Positions 1 to 8,411 are shown, counted from the first letter of the stretch. The stretch: DNA of 26,803 nucleotides from Bacteroidales bacterium (GCA_016285355.1 JAEEQP010000051.1:1-26803), one strand, 5' to 3'. Numbers and translations are program-made. Notes: generated by a model not told the origin, from the letters alone.

Positions 1-108
1 CCCGAGATGAGGCCTCCTTGGAGGGCCGTCGGAGACGACGACGTCGATAGGCCGCAGGTGTGAGCGTGGCGACACGTTGAGCCGAGCGGCACTAATGGCC
101 CGAACGCT
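1..108 (+). rRNA. rrl: 23S rRNA, 3' end (partial)
   Basis: The first ~108 bases match the conserved 3' end of large-subunit rRNA: the GACGACGACGTCGATAGG block near 33-51, then TGTGAGCGTGGCGACACG and GAGCCGAGCGGCACTAAT. The gene starts outside the window. The exact 3' end is an estimate, placed just after the CACTAATGGCCCGAACGC stretch. It is followed by a short spacer and 5S rRNA, with no tRNA between them. Confidence 0.93.
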
Positions 109-185
109 TCCGTTCGGCGTGTGGTACAGATGTTGTCCGTGTGTCTGTTTTCACCCATCCGGTTGAGGCCGAGGAGAGAAAGAAA

Positions 186-296
<111 letters not shown>

Positions 297-304
297 CATA
301 CGAG

Positions 305-332
305 AGCCCTCACCATGACGGTGAGGGCTTTT
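305..332 (+). terminator. Rho-independent terminator of the rRNA operon
   Basis: A perfect 10-bp stem AGCCCTCACC / GGTGAGGGCT with a 5-nt loop (ATGAC) is followed by a T run. It starts 9 bp after the 5S gene, which fits the end of the rRNA transcript. Confidence 0.9.
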
Positions 333-366
333 CGTGTATTTATGCTCGTCCTATTGCTCTTTTTCC

Positions 367-374
367 TATTTTTG
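367..374 (+). promoter_or_regulatory. Bacteroidetes -7 promoter element for cdsA-psd
   Basis: TATTTTTG matches the Bacteroidetes -7 consensus TAnnTTTG and lies 19 bp before the chosen cdsA ATG at 394. No good -33 TTTG is seen at normal spacing. Inference from motif and position only. Confidence 0.5.
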
Positions 375-393
375 CACATCTTATTTGAACGTT

Positions 394-1206
394 ATGAAAG
401 AACTGTTAATTCGTTCGGTTTCGGGCTTGGTCTTGGCTGCCTTGTTATTGGGATGTATTTTCGTCTCGCCTTGGGCATACGCCGCCTTGCTGTTGTTCAT
501 CGTTGTTGTCGGCACGTTTGAGATGTCGCGGTTGCAGCAGATGAATCAGCCTCTCTATATTTTGCTTGGCGAAGCCTGCACCGTCGGAGCTTTCATTTGT
601 GCGGCATTGGTGGCTTTGCAGGCTATTCCACAACGATGGCTTGTGTTGGAAATCCTGTTAGTGATGCTGCCTTTTCTCATCGCACTGTTTTCCAAGTCAA
701 AGGATGCCAAGCAGGTGTTTGCCTATAGCTATGGTGCGCTGTTTTTCCTTTCCTTGCCTGCCGCGTTGATGCTTTGTTTCTATCGTGAAGATTTGTTTGG
801 AGGCTTGGCTGGCTCTGGTTTGATTATCTTGGTGTTCTGCCTCTTGTGGGCGAATGACATTTTTGCCTACTTGACTGGAAAGCTGTTGGGCAAACATAAA
901 CTCTTTCCGAGAATTTCGCCAGGAAAGACCATCGAAGGCAGCTTTGGCGGTTTGGTGTTTACCATTATTGCGGTGGCCATTTTCGGTCATTATGCGGACT
1001 GGCTTCCGATTCCAGCTGCCGTTGGGATGGCGGCCATCGCCGTGGTGTTTGGCACTTTGGGCGATTTGTGCGAGTCCATGCTGAAACGTCAGGCAGGGGT
1101 GAAGGATTCTGGCAAATTAATCCCCGGTCACGGCGGAATTTTGGATCGTTTTGATTCCGTGATGTTCAGCGTACCGTTTATTTTCGTTTATTTGCTGCTG
1201 CTATGA
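394..1206 (+). CDS. cdsA: Phosphatidate cytidylyltransferase CdsA
   Basis: Makes CDP-diacylglycerol from phosphatidic acid and CTP, the branch point of membrane phospholipid synthesis; an integral inner-membrane enzyme. The protein is 270 aa, normal for the family, and mostly hydrophobic helices. Residues about 228-254 carry the CDP-diglyceride synthetase signature (S-x-x-K-R-x4-K-D-S...HGG-x-x-D-R-x-D), ending in DRFD with the metal-binding aspartates. The frame is open upstream to a GTG at 334, but the ATG at 394 gives the usual start MKELLIRSV and falls after the TATTTTTG promoter element. It overlaps psd by 4 bases (ATGA), so the two enzymes are translationally coupled. This pairing is logical: CdsA feeds the pathway that Psd completes. 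Confidence 0.93.
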   Translation: MKELLIRSVSGLVLAALLLGCIFVSPWAYAALLLFIVVVGTFEMSRLQQMNQPLYILLGEACTVGAFICAALVALQAIPQRWLVLEILLVMLPFLIALFSKSKDAKQVFAYSYGALFFLSLPAALMLCFYREDLFGGLAGSGLIILVFCLLWANDIFAYLTGKLLGKHKLFPRISPGKTIEGSFGGLVFTIIAVAIFGHYADWLPIPAAVGMAAIAVVFGTLGDLCESMLKRQAGVKDSGKLIPGHGGILDRFDSVMFSVPFIFVYLLLL

Positions 1207-1877
1207 AGATTCATAAAAGATTACACGAGGAGGGAACGAAAGCCATACTGATTACCCTTGCCATTGTAGCGACGACGGTCATCCTCGTCAATTGGCTTTG
1301 GCCTTCGCAAACGGTCTGGCATTACCTTTTGTATGCTTTTGAGTTTGTGGTGCTTATATTGACCATCCGCTTTTTCCGCGTCCCGATTTGGCGCAAGACC
1401 ACCATGGAGGATGATGCCGTGGTCTCGCCAGCCGATGGCGTGGTGGCCGCCAACGAGGTGGTGCTTGAGGACGAGTATTTCCACGACCAACGCCGACAGA
1501 TTTCCATTTTCATGTCGATTTATGACGTGCATATCAACTTTTTCCCCTTCGATGGCGAGGTGACTTATTACAAATACCATCCTGGGAAATTCTTGTTGGC
1601 TTTCAATCCCAAGTCATCCACTGATAATGAGCACAATACCATTATCTTAAAGGACAAGAAAGGTCGTGAAATCTTGGTACGGCAGATTGCGGGTTTTGTG
1701 GCGCGACGCATCGTTTGTGATTTGCAGCCTGGCGACGAGGCTGTATTGGGGGAGGAGCTTGGTATGATTCGTTTCGGCTCGCGTGTTGATGTGTTTCTGC
1801 CTTTGGATGCCGAGGTCAAGGTGAAAATCAATCAAAAGACGGTAGGCAAAGAGACGGTTTTGGCGAAACTGAAATGA
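1203..1877 (+). CDS. psd: Phosphatidylserine decarboxylase proenzyme
   Basis: Decarboxylates phosphatidylserine to phosphatidylethanolamine at the inner membrane. The 224-aa protein is the short (archaeal/Bacteroidetes) form. It has two hydrophobic segments near the N-terminus (about 15-33 and 40-57), then VSPADG at 74-79, YDVHINFFP at 107-115 with the active-site histidine, and a FGSR sequence at 191-194. Gly192-Ser193 is the expected self-cleavage site that leaves a pyruvoyl group on the small alpha chain. The variant GSR in place of the LGST of enteric Psd is seen in this subfamily. The start overlaps the cdsA stop (ATGA). No clear terminator is seen in the 27 bp before the convergent AAA ATPase gene. 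Confidence 0.93.
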   Translation: MKIHKRLHEEGTKAILITLAIVATTVILVNWLWPSQTVWHYLLYAFEFVVLILTIRFFRVPIWRKTTMEDDAVVSPADGVVAANEVVLEDEYFHDQRRQISIFMSIYDVHINFFPFDGEVTYYKYHPGKFLLAFNPKSSTDNEHNTIILKDKKGREILVRQIAGFVARRIVCDLQPGDEAVLGEELGMIRFGSRVDVFLPLDAEVKVKINQKTVGKETVLAKLK

Positions 1878-1904
1878 ATCTGATAGGTCATTATCAACTG
1901 AAAA

Positions 1905-3029
1905 CTAAGCGTTTTTATTTAGCCACAATGCAAAAAATGGGTCGTAAACTGAATAAGTAGCATTGTTCTGGGTAATGAAATCCTTGTCAAGCAGAGCGCG
2001 GACTGCAGCGATAACGGCACTGGGAGACTGAAGGTGATATTTCCTGATGAAAACCTGTCCGGTGATGCCTTTTGCCTTTCCCTCTTTGGCAATGGCGATG
2101 AGGACTTCGCGTTGTTTTTCAGGGAGCCTGTCGAGCAAATCCGTATAGCTTTCTGAGAATAAATCCAAAATGTAATTGACAGCATCGTCCACCATTTCCA
2201 AACTGCATGTAGTGTTCGGTAAAGTTTTGAGGAAAAGCACGTTGAGCGTGCGTTGAATACAAGAAGTGACGGCATCGAAACGCTGATAGACCTCTGCAAC
2301 GACATTGTCATCAATGGCTTTGTCGTATTTTTCAAATTGCATGTGGGCAAACTCAATATACTTGTCCACCGCGATAGGTTTCAGATTCATTACAATCACC
2401 GATTGATAGAAAGGTCGGGATGGGGAAGTGAATATCTCGCCCATCAGATGACGCTTGCTTCCCGAAAAAAGGAAAGTGGCATTGATGCACCGTTGGATGT
2501 GGGTGCGTAACGAGGCTTCTACATGGGATGCATCTGGGTAGTATGTGATTTGCTGAAATTCATCGATGGCGACCAGACAAGGTTTGTCGGCATGGTTAAG
2601 ATATTGGAAGATTTCATCCAATGTAATGGTTGGATTTTCAATATCGCCCAATCCAAGGCTCCATGTAGGTGTATTGTTGATGTCAAATGAGATTTCAGAG
2701 TGAAGTGACTTGATGGCGGTCAGGAATTTCTCCCAAACTGCTTTCCCTTTGGGTTTCAGTTCATCCAAAACGGCTTTCCCAAAAACATTTACAAAATCAC
2801 GAAGGCTGTTGGTGGCATAGATGTCAATATGGAAAGTGTAATATCGATCTTTGATTTCATTTTGCTGGAAATAGTGCTGAATCAAACCGGTCTTTCCCAT
2901 TCGTCGTGGAGATATCAACGCCATATTGTTTCCGTTGGTGGTGAGCTCTACAATTTGTTGGGTCTCTTTTATTCGGTCACAGAAGTAATCGGGACCGGCA
3001 TAGCCTTTTGTTACAAATGGATTGTCCAT
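1905..3029 (-). CDS. AAA ATPase with C-terminal winged helix (archaeal-ATPase-like)
   Basis: Function unknown; a STAND/archaeal-type ATPase common in Bacteroidetes. The 374-aa protein opens with NPFVTKGYAGPDYFCDR, typical of the family. Walker A is SPRRMGKTG at about 40-48, Walker B is LVAIDEF near 155, and LFSGSKRH near 190 looks like a sensor strand. The last ~80 residues (after LPEKQREVLIAIAKEGKA) look like a winged helix-turn-helix ending in YDPFFALWL. ATPase and wHTH together suggest a nucleotide-dependent DNA-binding or signalling role, but no substrate is known. It stands alone, convergent with psd. Its promoter region holds two tandem palindromes (3072-3104), so self-control is plausible. 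It could also be a stress or phage-sensing protein; nothing in the neighbours decides this. Confidence 0.8.
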   Translation of the reverse strand: MDNPFVTKGYAGPDYFCDRIKETQQIVELTTNGNNMALISPRRMGKTGLIQHYFQQNEIKDRYYTFHIDIYATNSLRDFVNVFGKAVLDELKPKGKAVWEKFLTAIKSLHSEISFDINNTPTWSLGLGDIENPTITLDEIFQYLNHADKPCLVAIDEFQQITYYPDASHVEASLRTHIQRCINATFLFSGSKRHLMGEIFTSPSRPFYQSVIVMNLKPIAVDKYIEFAHMQFEKYDKAIDDNVVAEVYQRFDAVTSCIQRTLNVLFLKTLPNTTCSLEMVDDAVNYILDLFSESYTDLLDRLPEKQREVLIAIAKEGKAKGITGQVFIRKYHLQSPSAVIAAVRALLDKDFITQNNATYSVYDPFFALWLNKNA

Positions 3030-3048
3030 ATCTATCAGATTTTCAGTG

Positions 3049-3056
3049 CAAAAATA
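3049..3056 (-). promoter_or_regulatory. -7 promoter element of the AAA ATPase gene
   Basis: On the minus strand this reads TATTTTTG (TAnnTTTG), about 20 bp before the ATG at 3029. The tandem palindrome at 3072-3104 would cover the -33 region of this promoter. Confidence 0.55.
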
Positions 3057-3071
3057 CGAATATTTTTCAAA

Positions 3072-3104
3072 TTATCCTATTTAGGATTATCCTATTTAGG
3101 ATAA
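3072..3104. repeat. Tandem palindromic repeat, candidate operator
   Basis: The 15-mer TTATCCTATTTAGGA occurs twice back to back (3072-3086 and 3087-3101) and is followed by TAA. Each unit contains a TCCTA-TT-TAGGA palindrome, and the second extends to TTATCCTA-TT-TAGGATAA. The repeat overlaps the -33 area of the AAA ATPase promoter. Two dyads spaced 15 bp apart suggest binding of two dimers; the bound protein is not known. Confidence 0.65.
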
Positions 3105-3116
3105 TTTTTCAAAAAA

Positions 3117-4367
3117 TCATATTATTGATTTGATTTCCAAAAGATTGCGTACCTCGTAAGTTCGTTCCCCTTCAACACTTTCCCCGCTTGGATTAAAGAA
3201 AATCTGGTCAATGCTGGCGGCTCTGGCACCATCAATATCGACGGCCATCTCATCACCGATGACAAGGCTTTCTTCGGCGGTGGCGTGGGCTTTGCGCAGG
3301 GCATAATAGAAGATTTCAGGGTTGGGCTTCTTCACGCCGACTTCCTCCGATACGGTCAAAGTCTCGAAATAAGGCTCCAAGCCTGAACCGCTCAGCTTGG
3401 TGTGTTGTACTTCTTGGAAACCGTTGGTAATCAGGTGTAAATGATATTTGGGTTTCAGGTAATCCAATAATTCCATCGTGCCAGGAACCAATCGGACAAT
3501 GCGCGGTGACCAATAGACATAATCCTTGCTCAAATGGTCTGCCAGTTCGATGTCGTGGATGCCGTAATGTTCCAAAGGTTTCATGAAACGGGTGCGGTTC
3601 AAATCGTCCTTGGTGATTTGGTCGGCGCGGTAAAGCACCCAAAGTTGTTCATTCAGTGGATGATACACTTCGTGAAACTCATGCGCACTGGGAATGCCAA
3701 GACTTTTCAAATCATACTTGTCGTAAATGCGCTCAAAGGCCACTTCAGCGGCGGCATCAAAGTCCCAAAGGGTGCGGTCGAGGTCGAAGAAAAGGTGCTT
3801 GTATTTCTTTAATGATGAATGTTGAATGCTGAATGCTGAATGGCGCGATGCGTTTCTCATTTGTCGTTGCCACTCGAACAGGGCTACGGCGGCGGCGTGA
3901 CTGACATTTAGTGAACGTGTCGGGCCTGGGACAGGAATGTAAACCACCATGTCGCATTGCGCCAATAATTCATTGCTTAGACCATGACTTTCGCTGCCCA
4001 CAATGAACGCCACATTCTCAGGTAGTTGCGTGTCATAAATGCAAGTCGCGTTGTCAGCGGTCTCGATGGCGACGATGGTCTTGCCTTCGGGCACAATCTT
4101 CCGCAAATCGGTTGCCTCGCTGAAATACCACTTGATGTTGTCGCGACTCGAAGCGGCTGCCCGACGTACCCTGCCCATGCGGTGCTCGTCTTCCTTACCC
4201 AAAAAGCACATCTCAGAGGCTCCTATGTTGTCGGCCAACCGAATCATGGCACCCAGATTGTCAGGGGTCATCAGGTGGTCGGCGATGACGATGGGGCGTG
4301 GAATGCGTTGGAAAAGGTTCTCTGGGGCACTTAGCTTGAATAAGTCATTCGATTTCAGGTAAGTCAT
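3117..4367 (-). CDS. Fusion: SpoU/TrmH-family RNA 2'-O-methyltransferase + HAD phosphatase (YjjG-like)
   Basis: Two enzymes in one 416-aa reading frame. Residues 1-170 are a SPOUT (SpoU/TrmH) methyltransferase: motif 1 NLGAMIR at 37-43, motif 2 FIVGSESHGL at 121-130, motif 3 IPVPGPTRSLNVSHAAAVA at 144-162, forming the SAM-binding trefoil knot. The target RNA cannot be told. Residues 188-416 are a HAD hydrolase: DLDRT at 195-199 with the nucleophile Asp195, TNG at 314-316, Lys347, and GDEMAVD at 371-377; closest to the YjjG 5'-nucleotidase group. The linker (about 171-187) is encoded by four 7-bp repeats that look like intergenic sequence. A start at 4484 is open but would run into the C25 peptidase gene; ATG 4367 gives the usual MTYLKSNDL start and a 32-bp gap. 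An internal ATG at 3860 could yield HAD alone. Confidence 0.85.
   Translation of the reverse strand: MTYLKSNDLFKLSAPENLFQRIPRPIVIADHLMTPDNLGAMIRLADNIGASEMCFLGKEDEHRMGRVRRAAASSRDNIKWYFSEATDLRKIVPEGKTIVAIETADNATCIYDTQLPENVAFIVGSESHGLSNELLAQCDMVVYIPVPGPTRSLNVSHAAAVALFEWQRQMRNASRHSAFSIQHSSLKKYKHLFFDLDRTLWDFDAAAEVAFERIYDKYDLKSLGIPSAHEFHEVYHPLNEQLWVLYRADQITKDDLNRTRFMKPLEHYGIHDIELADHLSKDYVYWSPRIVRLVPGTMELLDYLKPKYHLHLITNGFQEVQHTKLSGSGLEPYFETLTVSEEVGVKKPNPEIFYYALRKAHATAEESLVIGDEMAVDIDGARAASIDQIFFNPSGESVEGERTYEVRNLLEIKSII
3814..3841. repeat. Heptanucleotide tandem repeat inside the fusion gene
   Basis: Four head-to-tail 7-bp units on the + strand: GATGAAT, GTTGAAT, GCTGAAT, GCTGAAT. They encode the junction between the methyltransferase and HAD domains. 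Because 7 is not a multiple of 3, gain or loss of one unit would shift the frame and separate the two domains. Confidence 0.85.
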
Positions 4368-4399
4368 GGTGAGTGCGCTTGCAAATATTGGTGTGGAGA

Positions 4400-7300
4400 T
4401 TACAGAATGAGTATCTTTTTTTGCATGATTTGGTCCTTCACGATGATTTGGATGTAATACAATCCTTGGGTCAAATGGCTGCAATTGATTTGTGTGGCTC
4501 CCGAACAGCTTCCCTGCGACACCTGTTGCCCTAAACTGTTAAAAATGACATAGTTGAACGGCTTTCCGAGGCTGACGTTCAAAGTGGTGTGGGTAGGATT
4601 GGGGAAAAGTTGCACTTCATTGTTGATTTCAGGAAGACCAATCGTGTCGATTTCCACCTTGACGAAGGCAGGAATCGAGAATTGGCTTTCGTCGCGATAG
4701 GCTGTCACGCTGTAAATGTAGGTGCCGAGTTTGCAAATGTCCGTGAAGGAGGTCTCATGTTGTATCGACACTTGTTCGCCGTTGCGGCGGATGATGTAAT
4801 TGTCTGAATAATCGAGGCTTTCCCAGCTGAGTGTGACCTTGTTCAGGTCGGTGTGGACATCGACATCGAGTGCAGGCAAGAAAGCAACTGTGTTGGATGA
4901 GGGGAACAGCACGTCGTCAATCCAGCAACAATCGTCGCCATAGCTGCTATTGCCGTTTTTCATGTAAATCCATTTGAACTTGTGTGTACCTGCATTCACG
5001 GAGAAGGTTTCACGACTCCAATCGACTTCGCCCGACCATTCGGCTTTCGCGGTGTTGTCGATGTAGAAAGTGAGCTTGTCTTTGTTGGCTTCGGAAGAAA
5101 TCTTCTTGTAGAAACTGATTTGACCGTCTTGGGGAACGTTCATCTGTACTTGCAGAGTACTGAGATTGGCATCAGTGATGGCTCCCGAACGCGCACTGTA
5201 AGTGCCTGTGTTTGAAGTGTTGTTGTCGATGCTCCAAAGTGTTTCGCCAAGGCTCTGCCAAGCAAAAGCACTGAAATCACCAGTCTCAAAGGTCTCTTTG
5301 ATGGGCCCGATATTGATGAGTTCGATGCCGCTTGTCGAAAAGGGCAGGGCTTCCAAGAGATAATACACTTCAAAGCTTGAACCGACAGGAATCTGGGAAG
5401 AGGTTGAGAATCCAGGAGTGATGGTGACCGTGCTTCCTGCTGGAATCTCTCCGATTTGGTATGTTATTTGGCTGAAATTCAAATCTGTAGAGCTGCTGTA
5501 CAATTGAATTTGCACATCATGGGCATCAGAAGAGCTGGCGTTTTTGACACTGATGATCAGTTCGCCTGTTTCTCCAGGGTAGACGGTGTTGTTGGGACGG
5601 AAATCGACGATGCTGAAATCAGGTGCATGAAGCGTCATTCGGAAATGGCTGGTCCAAGTATGATTACCGTCGGAGCAAGTGATGGTGAAATTGGCTTGGA
5701 TGCCGTCGGAAATATTTTCGCTGACTTTGATTTCAAATCCGTTGGGTATGGTGTACTGGCTATGGGCATCAATGTTGGGAATAGTGGCCGAATCATCGTT
5801 AATTTGTACGTAAGGCGAATCAGTGGTCAAATTGACCTGGACATTGGAAGCGGATTCGTTACCTATGTTTTTGATAGTCAAGTCTAAAGTGAAGGTTTCA
5901 CCATAATCGGCCTGACCGTTGTCATCGTTGATGTGGAAACTGTCGTAGGACAGGAAAGCACCATTGGCGGGGATAACTTCGATGTCTCTGACCTCCGTGA
6001 CTTTGTTGTAGCTTGTCACCACAAGTTTCGCAGTGCCAACGGTTTCAGGGCTCGTGAAGGTGAGCGTTGCTTCTCCGTTGATAAGGGTTTCGCAGGCCAA
6101 GATGTTGCCGTCAATGGATAAGGTGGCAATGGCATAATCGGCATCGGCAGTGACTTCAAGGTCGGTCTGTCCGATGAAAATGGCCTCGGGCTGGCAGGTC
6201 ACATTCAAATAGGTCGGATTGTCGGTGCGCAGCATAAGACTTGGGTCGCCGAAAAGAATCCATGTGTTGTGGGTGTTGCCTTGGTCGTAGGGATGTAAAT
6301 CGAGGATTTTCATGTTTCCGTTCAGCGAAGCTCCGCCCAAAGAATGATGGAATTGGTCTGCACTGCGCCATTCGCAAAGGATGTCGACCATCTCGTCTTG
6401 TCCGGTCATAGGGGGCTGCCAAGGCTGCGAAATCCACGAGAACATACCGCCGATGGCACCTGTCGGGGCTCCAGTGGTGTTGTTTGTGGCACGCATCCAT
6501 GCCTCGGCAAAGCAATTGACGTTGAATTGACCGTTGTAGCAGGCCGTTGACCAGATGAAAGGCCATTTGTAGTCGTTGGTCAGAGCATTCACGTGGTTGT
6601 TGTTGAAACTTCCTACATACCAACCAGTTGTGGTGCCATGGTTGCAGTAATTGCAGATGCCGACACCGTTGTTGAAATCTGCGCTCAACATAGTGGCGTT
6701 AGTGCCGGCTCCTACGCCTTGGTAGTGTTGCGAAACGGCATCGTAGGTGTAATGCAGAAGCGTGTCGCGAATGTAATCGATGTGTTGATAGTCGGATTCG
6801 CCGCCGTTGTGGCCACTGCCTGCGCCTTCGGTGGAGCCAATGCCTATGCCCTTGTCAAGCCAGGTGACATCAGCATTCATGTCGCGCTCATAATACAACA
6901 CCTTGGCGACTTGATTCTGCACATCGGTGACGCTTCCGACCGAGAAACGACCGACAAAAACCTCAGGATAATAGTCGGTGCCTTCCAGTTGGCCAAACCA
7001 AATGTCTGAGCGACCACCTCCTAAAGATTGAGGCGTGAGGTCGTTGTAATCGCCGACGAGAAGCACGTAGCACAAGTTTTCTTCTGGGTTTTCGTAATGG
7101 CTGAGAATGAACGACTTGATTTGGTCGCAGTTGTTGCCGCCAATGTCGGAGAGGTTGACCAAGGTGGTCGGGCGGCCCGACTCGTTTTTCCAGTCCACAA
7201 GGGGTTGCATGGCATCGAGATAGGTGGGCGGGCAGATAACCAGCATCTCGCCTTCATCGGTGACGAAGGGGTATTTGCTCGTGTTTCCTTCAAAATTAAT

Positions 7301-7975
7301 GAAACGGTGACCGTACATGGCTTTGACCTCAGGTGCCATCTTCATCGTGCTTGATTTCCGCGCCATCTTTTGATTGCTTCCGTTGTCGTTTTTCTTCACC
7401 ATCGTCAAGGTCATTTGGGTGTAGGCTCGCAGGGTCTTGGTGATGGGATTGTAGGCGAAAGGATACACCAGAATGTTTTGTCCTCGGAAATCGCGGAGGA
7501 TGTAAGGTTTGTCTAACTGCGCTTGAAAATCAGGGAAGAACTGGTCTTTTGAGTATGCCTCTCCATAACGATAAGGGACGTTCTCAGGGTCGATTTCGCG
7601 GCTGAAGTTGCCTTTCGAAGGCGCAATCTCTATGCCTTCAAAGTCCTGATATTGAATATCTTTGACTTGAATCTCCATTTCAGCGCGGTCATCGATGAGT
7701 AAAGGAATGGCAAAAAGCGGCAGGTCGGGGGAACCTTCTTCGAGCATGGAAGCCATTTTGGGCACCTTGATAATATATTGCAACCCCTTTGATGTATTGA
7801 CTTCTTCCTTATAGAAGCCTTCCAAAGCGAATTTGACAGAAATCTCCTCTTGGGAATTGGAGAGCAGTTTGACATTTGGGGCAACAGGATTCAAGCTGCC
7901 GCAATTCACCCATTCTTGCGAAAACAGGTTGATGGATAATAAGCTGATTATGAGAAAAAACAGTCCTTTTTTCAT
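4400..7975 (-). CDS. Secreted gingipain-like C25 cysteine peptidase with type IX secretion sorting domain
   Basis: A 1191-aa extracellular protease. Residues 1-19 are a signal peptide (MKK, hydrophobic core, then SQ). About 20-235 is a propeptide-like region. The C25 caspase-fold domain covers about 243-585: catalytic His446 in CNYCNHGTTTGWY and Cys479 in WSTACYNG; the 33-residue His-Cys spacing equals that of Arg-gingipain RgpB. Then come beta-rich repeats (about 590-890), a cleaved-adhesin/MAM-like jelly roll (about 895-1045, with WIDDVLFP), a fibronectin-like module, and a type A sorting domain from about 1123 (FPNPTHTTLNVS ... GLYYIQI ... KKILIL). The sorting domain is the known signal for export by the Por/type IX machinery, which must be encoded elsewhere. 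Promoter element at 7995-8002. Cleavage specificity cannot be told. The 32-bp gap to the fusion gene suggests cotranscription. Confidence 0.92.
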   Translation of the reverse strand: MKKGLFFLIISLLSINLFSQEWVNCGSLNPVAPNVKLLSNSQEEISVKFALEGFYKEEVNTSKGLQYIIKVPKMASMLEEGSPDLPLFAIPLLIDDRAEMEIQVKDIQYQDFEGIEIAPSKGNFSREIDPENVPYRYGEAYSKDQFFPDFQAQLDKPYILRDFRGQNILVYPFAYNPITKTLRAYTQMTLTMVKKNDNGSNQKMARKSSTMKMAPEVKAMYGHRFINFEGNTSKYPFVTDEGEMLVICPPTYLDAMQPLVDWKNESGRPTTLVNLSDIGGNNCDQIKSFILSHYENPEENLCYVLLVGDYNDLTPQSLGGGRSDIWFGQLEGTDYYPEVFVGRFSVGSVTDVQNQVAKVLYYERDMNADVTWLDKGIGIGSTEGAGSGHNGGESDYQHIDYIRDTLLHYTYDAVSQHYQGVGAGTNATMLSADFNNGVGICNYCNHGTTTGWYVGSFNNNHVNALTNDYKWPFIWSTACYNGQFNVNCFAEAWMRATNNTTGAPTGAIGGMFSWISQPWQPPMTGQDEMVDILCEWRSADQFHHSLGGASLNGNMKILDLHPYDQGNTHNTWILFGDPSLMLRTDNPTYLNVTCQPEAIFIGQTDLEVTADADYAIATLSIDGNILACETLINGEATLTFTSPETVGTAKLVVTSYNKVTEVRDIEVIPANGAFLSYDSFHINDDNGQADYGETFTLDLTIKNIGNESASNVQVNLTTDSPYVQINDDSATIPNIDAHSQYTIPNGFEIKVSENISDGIQANFTITCSDGNHTWTSHFRMTLHAPDFSIVDFRPNNTVYPGETGELIISVKNASSSDAHDVQIQLYSSSTDLNFSQITYQIGEIPAGSTVTITPGFSTSSQIPVGSSFEVYYLLEALPFSTSGIELINIGPIKETFETGDFSAFAWQSLGETLWSIDNNTSNTGTYSARSGAITDANLSTLQVQMNVPQDGQISFYKKISSEANKDKLTFYIDNTAKAEWSGEVDWSRETFSVNAGTHKFKWIYMKNGNSSYGDDCCWIDDVLFPSSNTVAFLPALDVDVHTDLNKVTLSWESLDYSDNYIIRRNGEQVSIQHETSFTDICKLGTYIYSVTAYRDESQFSIPAFVKVEIDTIGLPEINNEVQLFPNPTHTTLNVSLGKPFNYVIFNSLGQQVSQGSCSGATQINCSHLTQGLYYIQIIVKDQIMQKKILIL

Positions 7976-7994
7976 TTCTTTTGTGGATTTGGCG

Positions 7995-8002
7995 CAAAAA
8001 TA
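7995..8002 (-). promoter_or_regulatory. -7 promoter element of the C25 peptidase gene
   Basis: Minus strand TATTTTTG, matching TAnnTTTG, 19 bp before the ATG at 7975. No clear -33 element. Confidence 0.5.
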
Positions 8003-8166
8003 AAGAATTTTTCCGAAATGAAATTAAAGGAGAGGATTTATCTCTGATATAGCATCCTCTATACTCAAAATGTTCCATCTTCAACTTATCCTATCATTTT
8101 GACAACAGTTTTTGCAATATGCTCCCATCCAAACCTTATTGAACTGTTAACGGCGGCATTTTTTTG

Positions 8167-8174
8167 TACTTTTG
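8167..8174 (+). promoter_or_regulatory. -7 promoter element for a possible small RNA or the truncated gene
   Basis: TACTTTTG matches TAnnTTTG. The predicted start near 8180 is about 230 bp before the first ATG of the downstream gene remnant, an unusually long leader, which points to either a non-coding transcript or a lost gene start. Confidence 0.4.
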
Positions 8175-8177
8175 CGG

Positions 8178-8330
8178 CATAGAACTATACAACGTTTATT
8201 GTGATGGCGGTTTCCTATAGGTCAGGAGATATTTATGTGCATAGAGGAATACCGTGAGTTCGCCTCTCGCTAAAGGAACTTACTCGCAACTCATACGAAA
8301 TAGTAAAAGCAAAATACAGCAAAACAAAAA
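8178..8330 (+). ncRNA. Possible structured RNA in the 7976-8411 gap (unidentified)
   Basis: The 436 bp between the C25 peptidase and the truncated DUF5131 gene hold no intact gene. After the TACTTTTG promoter motif the sequence can fold: GTGAG / CTCGC close a 7-nt loop near 8250-8270, and TGAGTT can pair instead with AACTCA about 30 nt downstream. These are alternative, not simultaneous, pairings. Bacteroidales 6S-like RNA is one possibility to test. No terminator is visible before the gene remnant. Only the motif and the short stems support this entry. Confidence 0.22.
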
Positions 8331-8411
8331 GAAACATTAATAGTTTTCACTTGTTTCGCTTCCGACTTCCTCCTGAAAGACGCGGACGAATGGCGACCCG
8401 AATGCTGGAGG

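Noticed and set aside
1878..1904. Terminator between psd and the AAA ATPase gene
   Set aside because: The 27 bp have no stem followed by a T run on either strand.
4368..4484. Longer N-terminus of the methyltransferase fusion
   Set aside because: The extra 39 residues overlap the end of the C25 peptidase gene and do not look like SpoU family sequence. ATG 4367 is the better start.
8160..8411. Retron or group II intron remnant upstream of the truncated gene
   Set aside because: No reverse transcriptase gene or remnant lies nearby, and the stems seen are too short to support either.
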